A DNA stretch of 64,000 nucleotides from Rhyzopertha dominica. Taxonomy: Eukaryota > Arthropoda > Insecta > Coleoptera > Bostrichidae. Positions 47,701-59,464 of this stretch are shown piece after piece. The translations under genes and the position numbers were made by a program. Location of the stretch: assembly GCA_025024175.1 (NCBI GenBank), contig QCXZ01000001.1, positions 18,538,001 to 18,602,000 on the forward strand, written 5' to 3'. How positions within the stretch are numbered: position 1 is the first letter of the stretch; each line of letters starts with the position of its first letter. The notes below the pieces were generated by a model. It made no database searches. It was given only the letters and a program-made list of their open reading frames with translations, and was not told the DNA's origin.

Positions 47701-49330
47701 CCGGCATTTTAATAAAAAATAAACTTTAATAATTTCAATTGTTAATATATGAACAATCTTGTTTCCCACTTTTGTGATATTATTAAGTGCCAATATAAAC
47801 TGCAACAATAAGAGAACTTATTTCAACATAAACGAGACGGCGTACGAATTCTTTGTTTACGTATGTTGAAAAACAGGGCATACTGTTTATTGAGAACATA
47901 ATATCACTGATATAAAGCATCCTAAATTATACGGTAAGACAGAAGATAAACGCGTTAAAATGTATCTGTATATTAGCTTTATGCTGATTTTTTAATTTAC
48001 TTATATTATTATATTGTCTTTTTCCTCCATCTTATTCAAAACCAACGTTTTAGTTGGTTTTTCTCGGAAACAAAAACACTTATCGGCATCTTAATTTAGA
48101 GTTTTGCCAAAATTATTTTAATGATTTTACTGTTTTTTGCAGAAATAATCCCACATATTGCGAGTGTCCGCCCTATTATCTGTGAACATTGTAAACTGTA
48201 CTCAGGTTTGTTGCTTTCAAAATAGATCTTTCTACACAAAAACCATCGCGGGGGCTGACAGTGCCCGAGCCAGTGATCGTAGACAATACACATACAACTG
48301 TGAGAGTTATGCCGCCTATAAATCTGAGTGTCTTACTTTGAATATAAAGAGCCCCAGAAATAAAAAGGCGTCTTTCCACTACGGCGATCCTGCGGTTATG
48401 AAATGAGGATATGCTTTCAACGTAATGCCCTCGGTATACGCGAGCATCGATTGTTGCACTCGGTTCCTACAGTACCTTAAATTTGTCAGCCCTATAAACG
48501 ACTCTTGGAACCTGTAAAAAAATGGTTAACCAAAATACACATGCGTATTAAGTAAATACAAATCCACCGATAATAAACACGCTTTTTATTTACCAATCCA
48601 AATATTATAAGAAGAAAACACCAACACTCACTAGCTTCCTCAAACCGAACTTTTTGTTTCTTACCTGAATTATTACTTCACAACGAATAATAAAAATTTT
48701 TAATTTCGCCTGAAACTCATTTTATCACAAAATCTGAATAAAAATTCGCTAACAGCATTTTAACGCCATCAATTTCAATGCGAGTCCCAAAAAGAGACAA
48801 CGTAAAAAATTTCGTTTCGTGAACTATAGGTTTTGATATCCGTAACGTTTCACTTTTATAGCTTTAAAAGAATTTCAACAATTGTGTAAAAACTAAAATT
48901 AATAATTCGGTCCTATGAAGTACAGGAAGAAGTGTAATATTAAATGTTGTGGAAGTATGTGTAGATCAAAATTATTCTGAGATCTTCTTGCTACATTTAA
49001 AAATAAACTGTAACGAAAGGCAAATTATGTACAAATGTATTATTCTGTACCAGGAACTGACAGTTGGATATATCCTTAAAACTATTTAATGAAATAAACA
49101 AATATTCATTTGGATACTTAAGCACATTTTTATCGTGTATTTCGAAAGAGGAAATGAAAACATTATTGGCGTTTTTTTTGTTTCGTTTAATATTGGGTAT
49201 CACTGGAGATATTAATTAATAACGAAATATTTCTTGTACTTGTGACGTCACAATCATGATCTAATAATGGTAACCTACGATAACTCCACTAAGGATGGCG
49301 AACAAACGATTCGCTAGCGTCCCTGTTTTT
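44730..49330. other. Long region without recognisable genes
   Basis: Small ORFs only (46548-46938, 46933-47121, 48158-48406), overlapping on both strands and lacking domain signatures. Confidence 0.35.
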
Positions 49331-49332
49331 TC

Positions 49333-49557
49333 CAGCGAATTCAAGCTTTTACGGATTGCCGATAGGTGGAGTTCCATGTCAAGTGTATAATTTTTGAATA
49401 AGTTACGCACAATGTGACAGAATTTCCTTTTTACTGGGAAACGTTAGATTTTATTTTCGTTTTAAGTTATAAAACTACAAATACCAACCATTTAGTTTAT
49501 CGTCATGACTACAAAATTACCGTATAATAACAATACTTATGGTAATATAACAATTAA
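49333..49557 (+). repeat. Dispersed repeat family copy
   Basis: 49333-49370 matches 26458-26500. 49378-49557 is module 1 of the family at 17204 (aagtgtataatttttgaataag, split across a one-base insertion, then acgttagattttatttt and aagttataaaactacaaat). Confidence 0.65.
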
Positions 49558-49559
49558 TG

Positions 49560-52515
49560 CAGCTACAATAGTCGCTAACACCGTGCATAGCTGACCGGTG
49601 TACTGAGTTCTTGTTTTTTTTTGCGCCGTACTTTGAAGAGACACGCGTTACTGCAAAACAAAATCACGGTTGTTTACACAAAAAAGCTTACTGTTTATGG
49701 ATTTACAAGGCAACAAGCCTTGTCAAATTGTTGACAATGTCATTGTCGTTTTGAAATTGAATGTGATTTTTAAAATATAGGCTGCATCCAAATAATTTAG
49801 GTAAACCTATATTATCTACATATACATACTTTCGTTCATTTCACGCAAGGGAGGGAATAAGTAAACAAACTCAATGAACTAGGTATTTGCAACTCGCTAA
49901 AAGCAAAATGTTCAATACTGAATCATAGACTTTTTCCATGGCAGCGTATTTTTTTGCTTTTCAGCTTTCAGTTTTATCAAAGCAGGTTCTGCACGTCTCA
50001 ATACTGGTTTTTGTTCATTTGATGATAATTAACATTAAGTTCGTATCGTAGTACTTTATTCGCTTAAATAAATATTTACATCAAAAAAATTTCAAACTGA
50101 GTACCTATAGTCTATCACAGAAATAGCGCAACAAACTTTGGAGTTAGTAGCGTGCGCGTGGAGGAATTTCCGGGTTAGACCCCTTCCTCCAAGAACGTGA
50201 AAACAAAAACTAGATTTAGCTTTTTGAATAACAAAAATAATTTTAATAACTTTGTGTTGTACTGAACTGCAGAAAAATAATTAGCAAAAAGCCCTTTGCT
50301 AATGACATTTTGACATAAAGTTCATTTTTACAGAAATAAACTGATTATTCCATATTTTTTACCAATCCAGTATATATAAGTATTCTACAGTATCTCTCTT
50401 GATTATTTTAATGTCTAAGGAGCACCAATCTCGAGCTGTTTATTAGGTTTTGTTAATGTGAGGATTTGGTTAAATCTAATTAATTAATCCAGGCTAATTC
50501 CATAACACATTTCGTTTAGTCTAAATAATAACACCTCTAGTAAATGAAAGTTGAAACAAATTCGGAATGGTGTCTTAGGAATAAATAAAGGTAACTTCTT
50601 TTTCGTACTTATATTTAACTGAAATGTACAAATCGCCCGTAAAATTCAGTAGCACAAGCTACTTTTTTTAAAAGAAAGATACTTACTCTCAAGTTATATA
50701 CTATTAATATTTAGCGTAAATGCTCTATCTTTCTCATAATTTTCCAATAAAACTGGAACTACCCTGCAGAAGCAAATGATTTACCTCTTGTAAAGACAAT
50801 TACATTTTTCTATATATACCCAGACAACCAAAACAATCAAATTTCTCCAGTTCATTCATTATCAAAAGATCACTCTTATTTTTGATATTGTAGCCGTTTT
50901 AAGTTATGAACAAACATGATTGCGTGAATGACACTTTCAGTCGACAATCGACGGAATGAATTCTGCGGTCTGCGGATGCCCGTCGCTGTTTACACTGTCA
51001 TTCGTTTACCGTCAGTCATCAGCCCCAGACATATGTATGTTTACACCTATAGAGGAACGGGGGAGTGCGAACTACATAATGATCACCTGTTTTGTAATTC
51101 GAGAGTCAGCTGTGTAATCAAAGGTGTGTGTGAGGGCCACGCCGCGCCGTTATTTCCTTTGCTCGTTTGAAATGAAATTTGATGTAAATGCACAGATTTG
51201 AAAAACCATATGGCTTAAATATTGTAAATGTTGAGCCACATCAAATTAATTATAAAATTAGACTGGCAAAAAGTACATGCACTTGCACACAGCACGNGTG
51301 TGTATCTAACGGAATAAATTGTAAATCAAATGCATTTTTTTATTGCTCGGATATGACGATTAGTATGTCAAATAGCAATCTTTTTTTAAATATTGTATAA
51401 GTGTCGCTCAAATTTGAATATGACGTCTTCGATTATTGTTTAATGACCATTTCTTAGGGTGCAATATAAAGCTGCACATAGCTACAAAATTTAAAGCTTT
51501 CGTACCATATCATTTACAACATCTTAAACAAAAGCATTTTAATTGATAATTAAAAACAGAACAATTTATAATTATTACAACATATGCTCAAAATGTTGCC
51601 CATGGCAATAACCTAAACTGATTACTCATGCCACATTCGTCCTTTAAACTCCTCTGAAATATTAAAGTTTTCTTTTTATTATACAGTTTTGTAGAATTTT
51701 TAAAATTTTTTTTCTTTTTCGCATTTTAATGATTCCTTCGGAATCGACATTTTCTACAAAAATATTTTCATTTAGTGTTTTAATCAATAAGAAACGCGTT
51801 TTTGGAATGATACATTTTGTTTTCACGGGAACATGCATTTACAAGTACTAATCTCAAAAAGAATTTTAGCGTTTTTCTGAAAATTATTGGATTTTAGTCT
51901 GGAGTTAACAAACTTTTTTTTAATGGATCGCGCTGTACATTTTTGCTTTTATAAATTTAGAAAATAAAAGCCACTTTGTTAAGAACACCCCTGGTCTGGT
52001 TTGCACTCGGACGCACTTGATTTTTTTGAAAATTTGCATTTGCAGTGCGCTGAAAAAAACAAATATCTCTTAAAAAAAAGATGGCATACTATTATTTCGA
52101 CGTTATGTTAGGTCCTAAACAACTAACAATTGTTAGTTAGTTTCGTAGAACGGTATTTTAATATAAAATAAAATTAAATTAAAATAAAATAAAATTAAAA
52201 ATAAAATGCTATAAAAAGCAGAACATCCATAATATCTGCTGTTTTCGAATAAAATGTGTTTAAGCTCCTAACGTAATAATTCACCTATATTAACTCAAAT
52301 TTATAGGCGATGCAAAGCAAATTTAATCAAACAAGACTGACTGCGTAAGTTGTTAACTTCTTTTGCTTATCAATATTTTGATCATTTAACCTGTCCAGTG
52401 TGTAGGGGAGGAGAAGGGGTACATACAGCAGATAATGTGTATACTGATAAGACGAGCAACCACCGTCCGGGACCTCACTATAATAGCTTATGAAAATGGT
52501 CCAATGGGTCCTTTG
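49560..52515. other. Region without recognisable genes
   Basis: ORFs at 50928-51170 and 51188-51400 have no domain signature. A perfect 18-bp palindrome aactaacaattgttagtt lies at 52121-52138, followed by an A/T-only run of aaattaaaataaaat units (52160-52207). Confidence 0.4.
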
Positions 52516-52752
52516 TTAGCGTCCATTGTCATATAGAGCTATTACAGAAGTCGCATCGCATTCGGGATACCCGTTGTCCATTGAGAGAGAATGGCGCAAG
52601 AATGAGGCCAGTATTGTTGGAACGTTGTCATGGATAAAAATGGTCATTCTGGAGTAACGTGCTCTGAAATGTAACGTCGGCGGGGACCTAATGTGGGGCG
52701 CCGTTATGTTAGAATAGCACAAATACATGTTCATCTGAGTAGAATTCGCCAA
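52516..52752 (-). pseudogene. Possible Tc1-like transposase fragment
   Basis: The minus frame contains ITAPHIRSPPTLHFRARYSR, then MTIFIHDNVPTILASFLRH. It resembles the ....L.PH+.P......+F.F.HDNA..H.A..V...L segment of Tc1-type transposases, with the central HDN retained (the second catalytic D). The downstream part should contain W...SPD.NPIE, but only weak resemblance is seen. It may be chance. No terminal repeats were found. Confidence 0.3.
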
Positions 52753-54285
52753 TTTTTGATGGCTTTATGTGATGTAATCTGAATTCATGGCAGTTGAGCG
52801 CAACTTTCTGGCCTAGAAATATAACCCCATCATTCAATTTTGTTCGGAACAACTCACTTTATTTCGCGCAATAAAAGTCACTCAAATACGTATTAGTATA
52901 GACACAAAAATAAATAATAAATTTAAAAAAGTACGCTTCAATGTGCTTGAGGTACAGTTTAAAGTTTTTAAAATTCGTTGGTTTGTTAATAGCAGTCAGA
53001 TTGCAAGTGCACGTGTTCTGAAACGGAATGGCACACGCTCATACTAAATATGTAGACACACTCCATTCAAGTTTACTTCAAATACAACTTAAGCGAATTA
53101 TTAGGAATATTTATAAAGTATACGTGTAGTTAATAATTCCTGATTGAAACTGCCACTTATCAAATATACACCAAATGTCAGAGAAATAATAACACCTAAT
53201 AAAAATTATTAGAGCTTTTGTTTTTAGTTGTTGCTCTAGATTGTAGCGATTTCGCTGGTTATTACGTCAGTCAATCAACCTGGGAAAGTACACTATGGTG
53301 AGGGTCAATAACGTTATACAAAATGTGAAAATGCTAATATGTGTAAGATTTGATTTCTCAGAAGTATCACGCTATGGGGCACCGAACAATCGGGCGTAAA
53401 TGATTTAGACAGTCTCAAATGTATTATCCTTTCAGCTGCAATCTCTAGTGCTCTGATTCTTCTATTTCAAATAATAGATAATGAAATACTTATAAACAGT
53501 ATTAAATGCACAGTATTTACTTAACTATAAAGAATGTTCATTTAAAAACGCTACCAAGTCGCTTACGACTTTGACATAATATTTAAACAGCTTTACAAAA
53601 GTGTTGGTGCATGCAAGCACTTCGTGTATGGTCTAAACCGGTCCTTGTTGGTTTTGTTAAAGAAGAAACCCTCTCAATATAAAAAAAACGTAGTCCTGGG
53701 ATGGATTCGATGCGGGGAAGCAGGAATTTTCTCGTAAATTCCTCCACTTTGGTCAAGGAACTACGGCTCATTCGAAAGCTTTTAATACACATTACGAAGC
53801 GTTATGTCCACAGAAAATGTTCATGTTCGATGGAATTTGTCCGCAGCTGTTAAACATGATTTTAAAGGATTATATTAGTAGTAAACCACAAATCGCATCT
53901 CCTTTTGGCGGCGTCTTTATCAACAAATCATAAGCGACTTAATGACTCTTTTTTTAATTGAACACACACAGCACCCAAGTACGATATTAAAACAACATAC
54001 ATTTCACAGGAGTGAATACACTTATAAATTAGTAGGAATACAAAAGAAAATGTGGATTTAGTACCTTTTAGTTGGAACAAATAGAATTATGAGAATGTCA
54101 TCGTTAAACGTAAAAGTGTCACAAATAGTCATGATCCAATCCAATCGTCCTTTCTGAAATATTGCTTCGATACTGTTTTAAGTTTAGGCAATGTTTGTTT
54201 CATCTTTTGCTTTCCTTAATTGCAATTGTTTATTCACCACAGAAATCCAGTGCGTGGTGGACTTGGGGAGCATCACTATCACTTC
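52753..54285. other. Intergenic, no recognisable gene
   Basis: An ORF at 53583-53792 minus is unrecognised. No other signal. Confidence 0.35.
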
Positions 54286-54289
54286 TTTC

Positions 54290-54655
54290 CAAGTGGTGTT
54301 CCAACTAAAATTTAAGGGGTCGTTACACGATCCTATTTTTAAAACACTTCCTAGATTACTGTGAGATAAAACAAAAGTGTGCTCAAAGGCTTGTTCAAAG
54401 CTTTGCAGACGGCACTCTGTGACGATTCTTTCTCGAAGCCATTAGAGATTCAGAAGGTCTAATCTTAACCTTGGATCAAGTGTTCCACAAAAGACACCTC
54501 AAAGGAGCTAAATCGGGTGACCCAATTGGGTATTCGGTGGGACCTCTACGACATACCCATGCTCCGGGTAAATGAGCATCTATGAATCTGCGTACTCCTC
54601 ATAAAAATAAGGCGCTCCATCCTCTTGGTTTTCTTGGACATTTACGTATGCTCTC
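54290..54655 (-). pseudogene. Mariner-superfamily transposase C-terminal remnant
   Basis: The minus strand reads QEDGAPYFYEEYADS (for the QQDGAPPHY box), then in another frame RFIDAHLPGAWVCRRGPTEY and PIGSPDLAPLRCLLWN. This is the V..FLD..FPG.WIGRRGP.EWP.RSPDLTPLDFFLWG block, keeping SPD with the third catalytic D. A third frame gives LRERIVTECRLQSFEQAFEH, matching the family's C-terminal L+.RI..... segment. Three frames in about 360 bp show heavy decay. It is a different lineage from the copies at 34.6 kb and 36.1 kb. Confidence 0.72.
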
Positions 54656-54934
54656 TTCTTCCTTGGATAGTTAGCTCAGCTTAGTTATTGCGCAATAATA
54701 ATTTATGGGGTTAAGTAAAAATTGTGTAAAAGATGTATAATTATAACACCTTCAGCTCAAATGCAAAAAGGATAACATTTTCTAGTCCATCCACACCACA
54801 CAAAAACCTGCTTATAACTTGAAGGGAGTATTCCGCTTTGATAATTATAAACAATTTTGTAATTCTCAAAAAGGCATCGTTTGAACTTAAAGGATCATGG
54901 TTGCACAGACCTTCAAAAAGACGTGTCACTCACG

Positions 54935-55035
54935 TTTTCAAACACATCCACATACATCCCTGGACATACGTAAATATCCATCCACTTCCACCCATATCTG
55001 TACATATCCACCACATCCATACACTTCCAACAAAA
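54935..55035 (+). other. C/A-rich low-complexity tract
   Basis: About 100 bp dominated by catcca and cacttcc units (cacatacatccctgg, atatccatccacttccacc, ccaccacatccatacac). The plus strand is almost lacking G. It generates a His/Pro-rich ORF (54838-55170) that is probably not a gene. Confidence 0.7.
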
Positions 55036-55589
55036 ATAAAATCTTATCAACACCCATTTAGGCAGTTTTTTTCTCTTAGTACCTCAACATATTGTTCTCT
55101 ACGGGTAACTTTACTTATATTCCAAGGGACATGGAAAATAACCTCAAGAATTACTTTTTACTCACTTTGAGTTTCATATACTTAGCAGAGAGGGAGAATG
55201 GCTGTGACTAGGAAGCCCAACGCAATGACAGAGATAGAGAGGTAGAAACTGTTTGGTACATTTTGTGGCAAACTTCAATCTTCATCGTCTCGTAATATAA
55301 CAAGTTAAAGTCGGAAATACTGTTAGAGGTTAGATAAACGTTAATATATTACATACTTTGCTTACTTTTGTAAATAATAGATCGTCCTAGATAAAGCAAA
55401 CACAAAAATTATGTCCTAAAACAAAATATATATTTAAGTACTTACGGTAAAACAGAACTCCTAAACGTACCTACATAACAACAAAAAATATAAAGAAAAA
55501 AGGATGTATCAATAGTTTAAAAAAGAAGCTTTGTACTTTTGAAGAATGTATATCTAAAAAAAACTATATTTAGGTTCTTATTAGATAAA

Positions 55590-55985
55590 TATTATAATTA
55601 TATTTTAATAAAAGTTTGGGTAAATGCCTTTTTCATAAAAAATGAATTCTTCGCTCTGATTTTTCTTAAGCCAACTGAATTCTTTCAAATTTGATTCTTG
55701 GAATTTTATTTTAACGGACTTCTTCGATTTGGAATACTCTTCCCTGCATACTAGCGGTCATCAAAATAGATTATAATAACTTTGAAGCAAGTACCTACTA
55801 ACACTACTACTTTTAGCTTCATGTAGCTCTTCTGCATAATACAATTCTTTCTTCATCTTTACTTGTTTCCGAATTATAGTTTCAAATGCAACAGCCTTTT
55901 CTGCCACAGCAGATTTTCTTAGTTTTGAGGTATTTTTTTCATTGCTTTCATCTCGGCTTTCCTCATCCGATGAGTCTCAAGTTAT
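55590..55985 (-). CDS. Coding island: acidic-Ser start, Lys-rich helix, WLKK box
   Basis: The minus frame from about 55985 reads DSSDEESRDESNEK, then KLRKSAVAEKAVAFETIIRK and QVKMKKELYYAEELHEAKSS, stopping near 55770. The K/E-rich helix with YYAEE..EAK is like the C-terminal coiled segment of Myb/SANT-like regulators. If a 51-bp intron (gtacttgc...tatgcag) is removed, the frame joins EEYSKSKKSVKIKFQ, then ESNLKEFSWLKKNQSEEFIF, ending at about 55600. The F(Q/E)..L.EFSWL pattern recalls TTF/BED-type zinc-finger proteins, but no cysteine pair remains. Domain assignment is tentative. The absence of stops over 100 codons in AT-rich DNA supports coding. Confidence 0.42.
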
Positions 55986-56221
55986 TTGATTGAATTAAAA
56001 TTATTTAGATGTACAAGTTTCTAGGTACGGCGATTTGAGAATTAATTGTATTTTTCTTAAGAATAATACACCCGGATTTTTATTTAAACATTATTGTCTT
56101 TAGCGAGAGTAAAAACAATATTCACATTCCGATTGCTTTCAGTAAACTCATAAAATATGCCCGAGCATTCCACACTTTTGTTGTAACTGGTGTTGTTTTA
56201 AGTGAATACGTTTTCGTTTAC

Positions 56222-56453
56222 CTGTTCTTAAGATATATTTGGAAAAAGTATTCTGCCCATTGAAAATTTATATTTATTTGGTGCCCAGTAGCTTGTAATA
56301 TAATACTCCAATCACCAATGGCGATCAGATGTTTTTGTTCGACAGGTTCGATGTTTTTATCTTCCAAGGGTTGATAAGAAATTGAGAATTTCTTATACGC
56401 TTCAGTCTGCCACTGCTCAGTTTTGATCTTCAGTCATTTAGAAGCCAGCAAAC
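56222..56453 (-). CDS. Coding island, about 70 codons, unrecognised
   Basis: Acceptor-like gcgttttag precedes 56453 and donor-like AACAG|gtaaac follows 56222 on the minus strand. The open frame reads LKIKTEQWQTEAYKKFSISY, then QPLEDKNIEPVEQKHLIAIG and DWSIILQATGH, and ends INFQWAEYFFQIYLKNR. One in-frame TGA sits near the acceptor, so the true exon start may be the weaker ctgaag at about 56430. I do not recognise the family. Composition and lack of stops suggest real coding history. Confidence 0.4.
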
Positions 56454-56846
56454 CTAAAACGCAAGGTAAAACGTGTGGTTTTAGGTTAAATTGTAGCTGT
56501 TAAACGTCATTTTTTGTCTGTTATGCATATGCGCAGTATGCGTATTATTTCCAAACTTTTTTAGGAGGTGCAATTTTAGTTGAGAACACCTGTATCTGAA
56601 CTCGTATGTACTCACAGTTCCGGCAATCAATATAAACCTCAATCGCACTAACATTACGCAAATATTTTATTTTCTCCTGTTTCTTCGGATCACTTGCTCT
56701 TTGCAAAAAAAGTTTATCCCACGTTGCATTATAACAGCCCTACTATGCCCAAGGGATGAAAAGAAATGGGTAAGACTGAAAATTACGACCCTCCACTATA
56801 ATAAGTTAAAGTTAAATTGGAGATTATTTACAGTTTCCATAAGTAC

Positions 56847-56916
56847 CTGACTCATTTTAAGCAGTCTCACTGGCTTGACCCATGACGAGTGTTTCTTTTC
56901 TCTTGGTAGAATAAAG
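56847..56916 (-). CDS. Small exon-like island
   Basis: Flanked by acceptor tatacttag and donor CAG|gtactt on the minus strand. The open frame reads FILPREKKHSSWVKPVRLLK and MSQ. Phase does not match exon 57486-57530 directly, so an exon may be missing or the gene may be decayed. Confidence 0.35.
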
Positions 56917-57226
56917 CTAAGTATACACTGTCAAATTAAAGTCAGTGTGTGAACAGGTACAGCCTATTTTTAAAACATCTACCTATGCAGTTCTAATAAC
57001 TACCTGCAAAATGCTATTAAATGTTGCACCTGCTGCAAAGACAATATACTTTATGTCATATTCTTTATGTCATAAATCAAACCATCTTTGTTTAAAATTT
57101 TAATATCAACTGAACAATTTTCTCATGTTCAATTTATGTAAAAGGCATTTATTATAGTTCAATTTTGATTGGTGTTAATGCAAAAAATGAATGTCTTATT
57201 TCAATATTATGTAAAAGATATACGAG

Positions 57227-57264
57227 ATATTATATAAATAAATTTATATTATATAAATAAATTT
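57227..57264. repeat. Perfect 19-bp tandem duplication
   Basis: atattatataaataaattt occurs twice head to tail. Confidence 0.95.
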
Positions 57265-57485
57265 AACTTAAATACAAAAAAAAATGAGAAGTACCATGTA
57301 GTGGAAAAAAGACAGGTTTCAAGTGTTTATTATGGTGAAAAAAGCAGCAGATCGCGAAAACAGTTGGCGCGTTAAAGCAAACACGACGGTAATAAAAGGC
57401 GGATATATCAATCTGACTAATATGTACAACACAAATTGCCAATGTATACTAGAGCAAATTAATATCAAGACAACTAATCACTTAC

Positions 57486-57720
57486 CATATTAGAATATCT
57501 GGACAAAATTTTGTAATCCTTTGGTAACATCCAAAAACAAATAACCGAACTTCCACCACACGAAGCACATCTAAGTATAACACCGTGAATTGTTCAAAAA
57601 CTACTTAAGTCACAAACAACTTGTTCACCTCCAAAATATAAATCCCGTGCAGACAGCATGGTGTCGCACTGTTGATGAGAATCAACACCAACCCACTCCT
57701 ACACTGCCAACCGCGCACTG
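57486..57720 (-). CDS. Possible first exon and promoter region of minus-strand gene
   Basis: On the minus strand a GC-rich region (57640-57800) leads into ATG at 57530. It encodes MLPKDYKILSRYSNM and then a consensus donor ATG|gtaagtg at 57485. A 5' leader with an upstream ATG (MLSARDL at about 57660) is also seen. This could be the first coding exon for the islands at 56.9, 56.4 and 55.9 kb, all on the same strand. The joining phases are not all consistent, so the model is provisional. Confidence 0.35.
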
Positions 57721-58391
57721 AATAAATTTTCTGGCGGCTTTCAGCTAGGCCCTGCCGCCTGCGAATGCTTTTAACAAAAGCGCGTGCTTGCAGCGCATGC
57801 GTCTCTATTGAAAACTAAACAATTGTTGATAATCTTTTGTTATTAAATTAAGACGTTGTTAGCGAACTTGCTTAATCATCGGTATTGTCGGCGCTGGAAG
57901 GACATAAACACAATAACTCAAATTACATAGGAGGAAATCTAGGATTTTACGACTATACAGCGCGGGTCAAGTATTCTAATAAATAAGAGAACACTGAATA
58001 AGTAAAAAGAAGCATTTTATTTTTCTGTATAATTCCCCCAACTTTTGCAACAGCCATGGGCACCAGGGGGAGGCAATGCCCTCGCTACAAATATCGATAG
58101 TACACCTCTTTCCCATATAGCTTTTGAAAAAAAAACTTGACATTATTTTACAAATTGCTTATAATAACTTTCCAATTTATTTAATAGAAAAATTATATCT
58201 TAAATACTTAACAAAATTAAGGTTTTCATTTATACTATTGCTTCAGACTAAAAAGAAAACAATTGGCACTTACGTTTAGTGATCTAGTTTCAGTAAATAT
58301 TTCCAAATTATGTTTGTCTCATGGAATTCATATTTCTTTTTCAGCTGTAAGTAGCTTAGGATCCCAGTTAGTCCACACCAAAGATAAAATT
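57721..58391. other. Intergenic, no recognisable gene
   Basis: Contains a GC-rich patch at its left edge, probably the promoter side of the minus-strand islands. Otherwise nothing. Confidence 0.35.
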
Positions 58392-58735
58392 TAAGCCTTA
58401 AATCTTTCTGGTGTTTACAGATTTACTTGCATTGATTGTACTGCAGTTTATGTGGGACAAACCCGGAGATCTCTGATGGTTGCTAGGGAACACCTCAAAC
58501 AATTTAAAAAATATAAGAACACTGATGTAGTTACTACAAATTTTGGCCAACCATTTATTGCTTAATAAACACTCTACCAGTATGGATAATGTAAAAATTT
58601 CANAGTTTTGCTAAAAATCGCCAAAATTAAACTTTTTGGAAATTTTAAACAACCAAAGTGTTACAGTTTTAAATGAAATTCAAAATTTTAACTCACCCAT
58701 TTTAAATAATTTGTTCAATATTCAATCATAATGTT
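58392..58735 (+). pseudogene. Penelope-like retroelement, GIY-YIG endonuclease fragment
   Basis: The frame opening at 58392 reads SGVYRFTCIDCTAVYVGQTR, then RSLMVAREHLKQFKKYKNTD. This is the SGVY+L.C..C...Y+GQT.R....R..EH signature of the GIY-YIG endonuclease that closes Penelope-like elements. A stop occurs at 58563-58565. In other frames the C-terminal tail continues with NHLLLNKHSTSMDNVK and KSPKLNFLEILNNQ, then FNSPILNNLFN to about 58735, matching the usual LE..E......N.....FN.P....LF. end. The RT part is absent. One ambiguous base at 58603. This is a truncated 3' fragment. Confidence 0.75.
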
Positions 58736-59177
58736 GGTGACTTCCTGCAATTGCGCTACCTACACTCATAACTTTAAAGTCTAAATAGTTGCTTCATTTT
58801 TTACTTCTATTAAAATTAATTTGTTTTCCCATAGTTTGTATTTTTTTATTTCAGAGATGTAAGGGCCCGGGCCCGTGTTCATTGGAGCCAGATCGTGCCG
58901 AGCTGAATTCGTGAGCAACAGCTTGTTAAATCGTAAGAAATCGTCAGACTTTAGAAATAAATTATTTTTGATTTGAACGCTGACTTTTTAGAAAGGCTCG
59001 AAAAATTTTTGCCGCGTTTTTAGTCTGCTGTGGTATTTAATGAAAATAAACAATGCTGTTTTAACTTTTAATTTTAATAATTGACATTTGTAGATATAAA
59101 ATGAAATATATTTGATACAGGCATACGTAAATACTGTAAGTAACTGTACCTACAAAAGATACATTAATAAACATTAG
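58736..59177. other. Intergenic, no recognisable gene
   Basis: A short GC-rich patch at about 58860-58915 (gggcccgggcccgtgttc) stands out. Nothing else. Confidence 0.35.
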
Positions 59178-59464
59178 GTACAAAGCACGGTAGTAAATAG
59201 AGAGGTATACGCACGATGCCGTGTGGAGCGGGCCAATTCCGTAGCCAGTCGCGTTAGAGAGAGATAGAGCAAAGTGGGAATCGGTCTGCTTTGCATAAGG
59301 CTACTTTACAGTGCACGCTGTGTTGATAATATCAATTTGATTCCCAAAATTACCTAAGCGAATAGCGATGGTTCATTTATCTTTCAAAAAGTGTGGAAAT
59401 GATAAAATTCTGTTGTTACTTGTACAACAATTTTAGAACAGATTTGCGTCAGATAATGAAAATT

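Noticed and set aside
48158..48406. 82-codon ORF overlapped by two minus-strand ORFs
   Set aside because: Open frames on both strands in the same place and no recognisable motif; GC-richer composition alone explains the lack of st​ops.
52121..52138. 18-bp perfect palindrome as an operator or recombination site
   Set aside because: Isolated, AT-rich and without a second copy or associated gene; kept only as a note.
54838..55170. 110-codon His/Pro-rich ORF
   Set aside because: Produced by a C/A-rich low-complexity tract.
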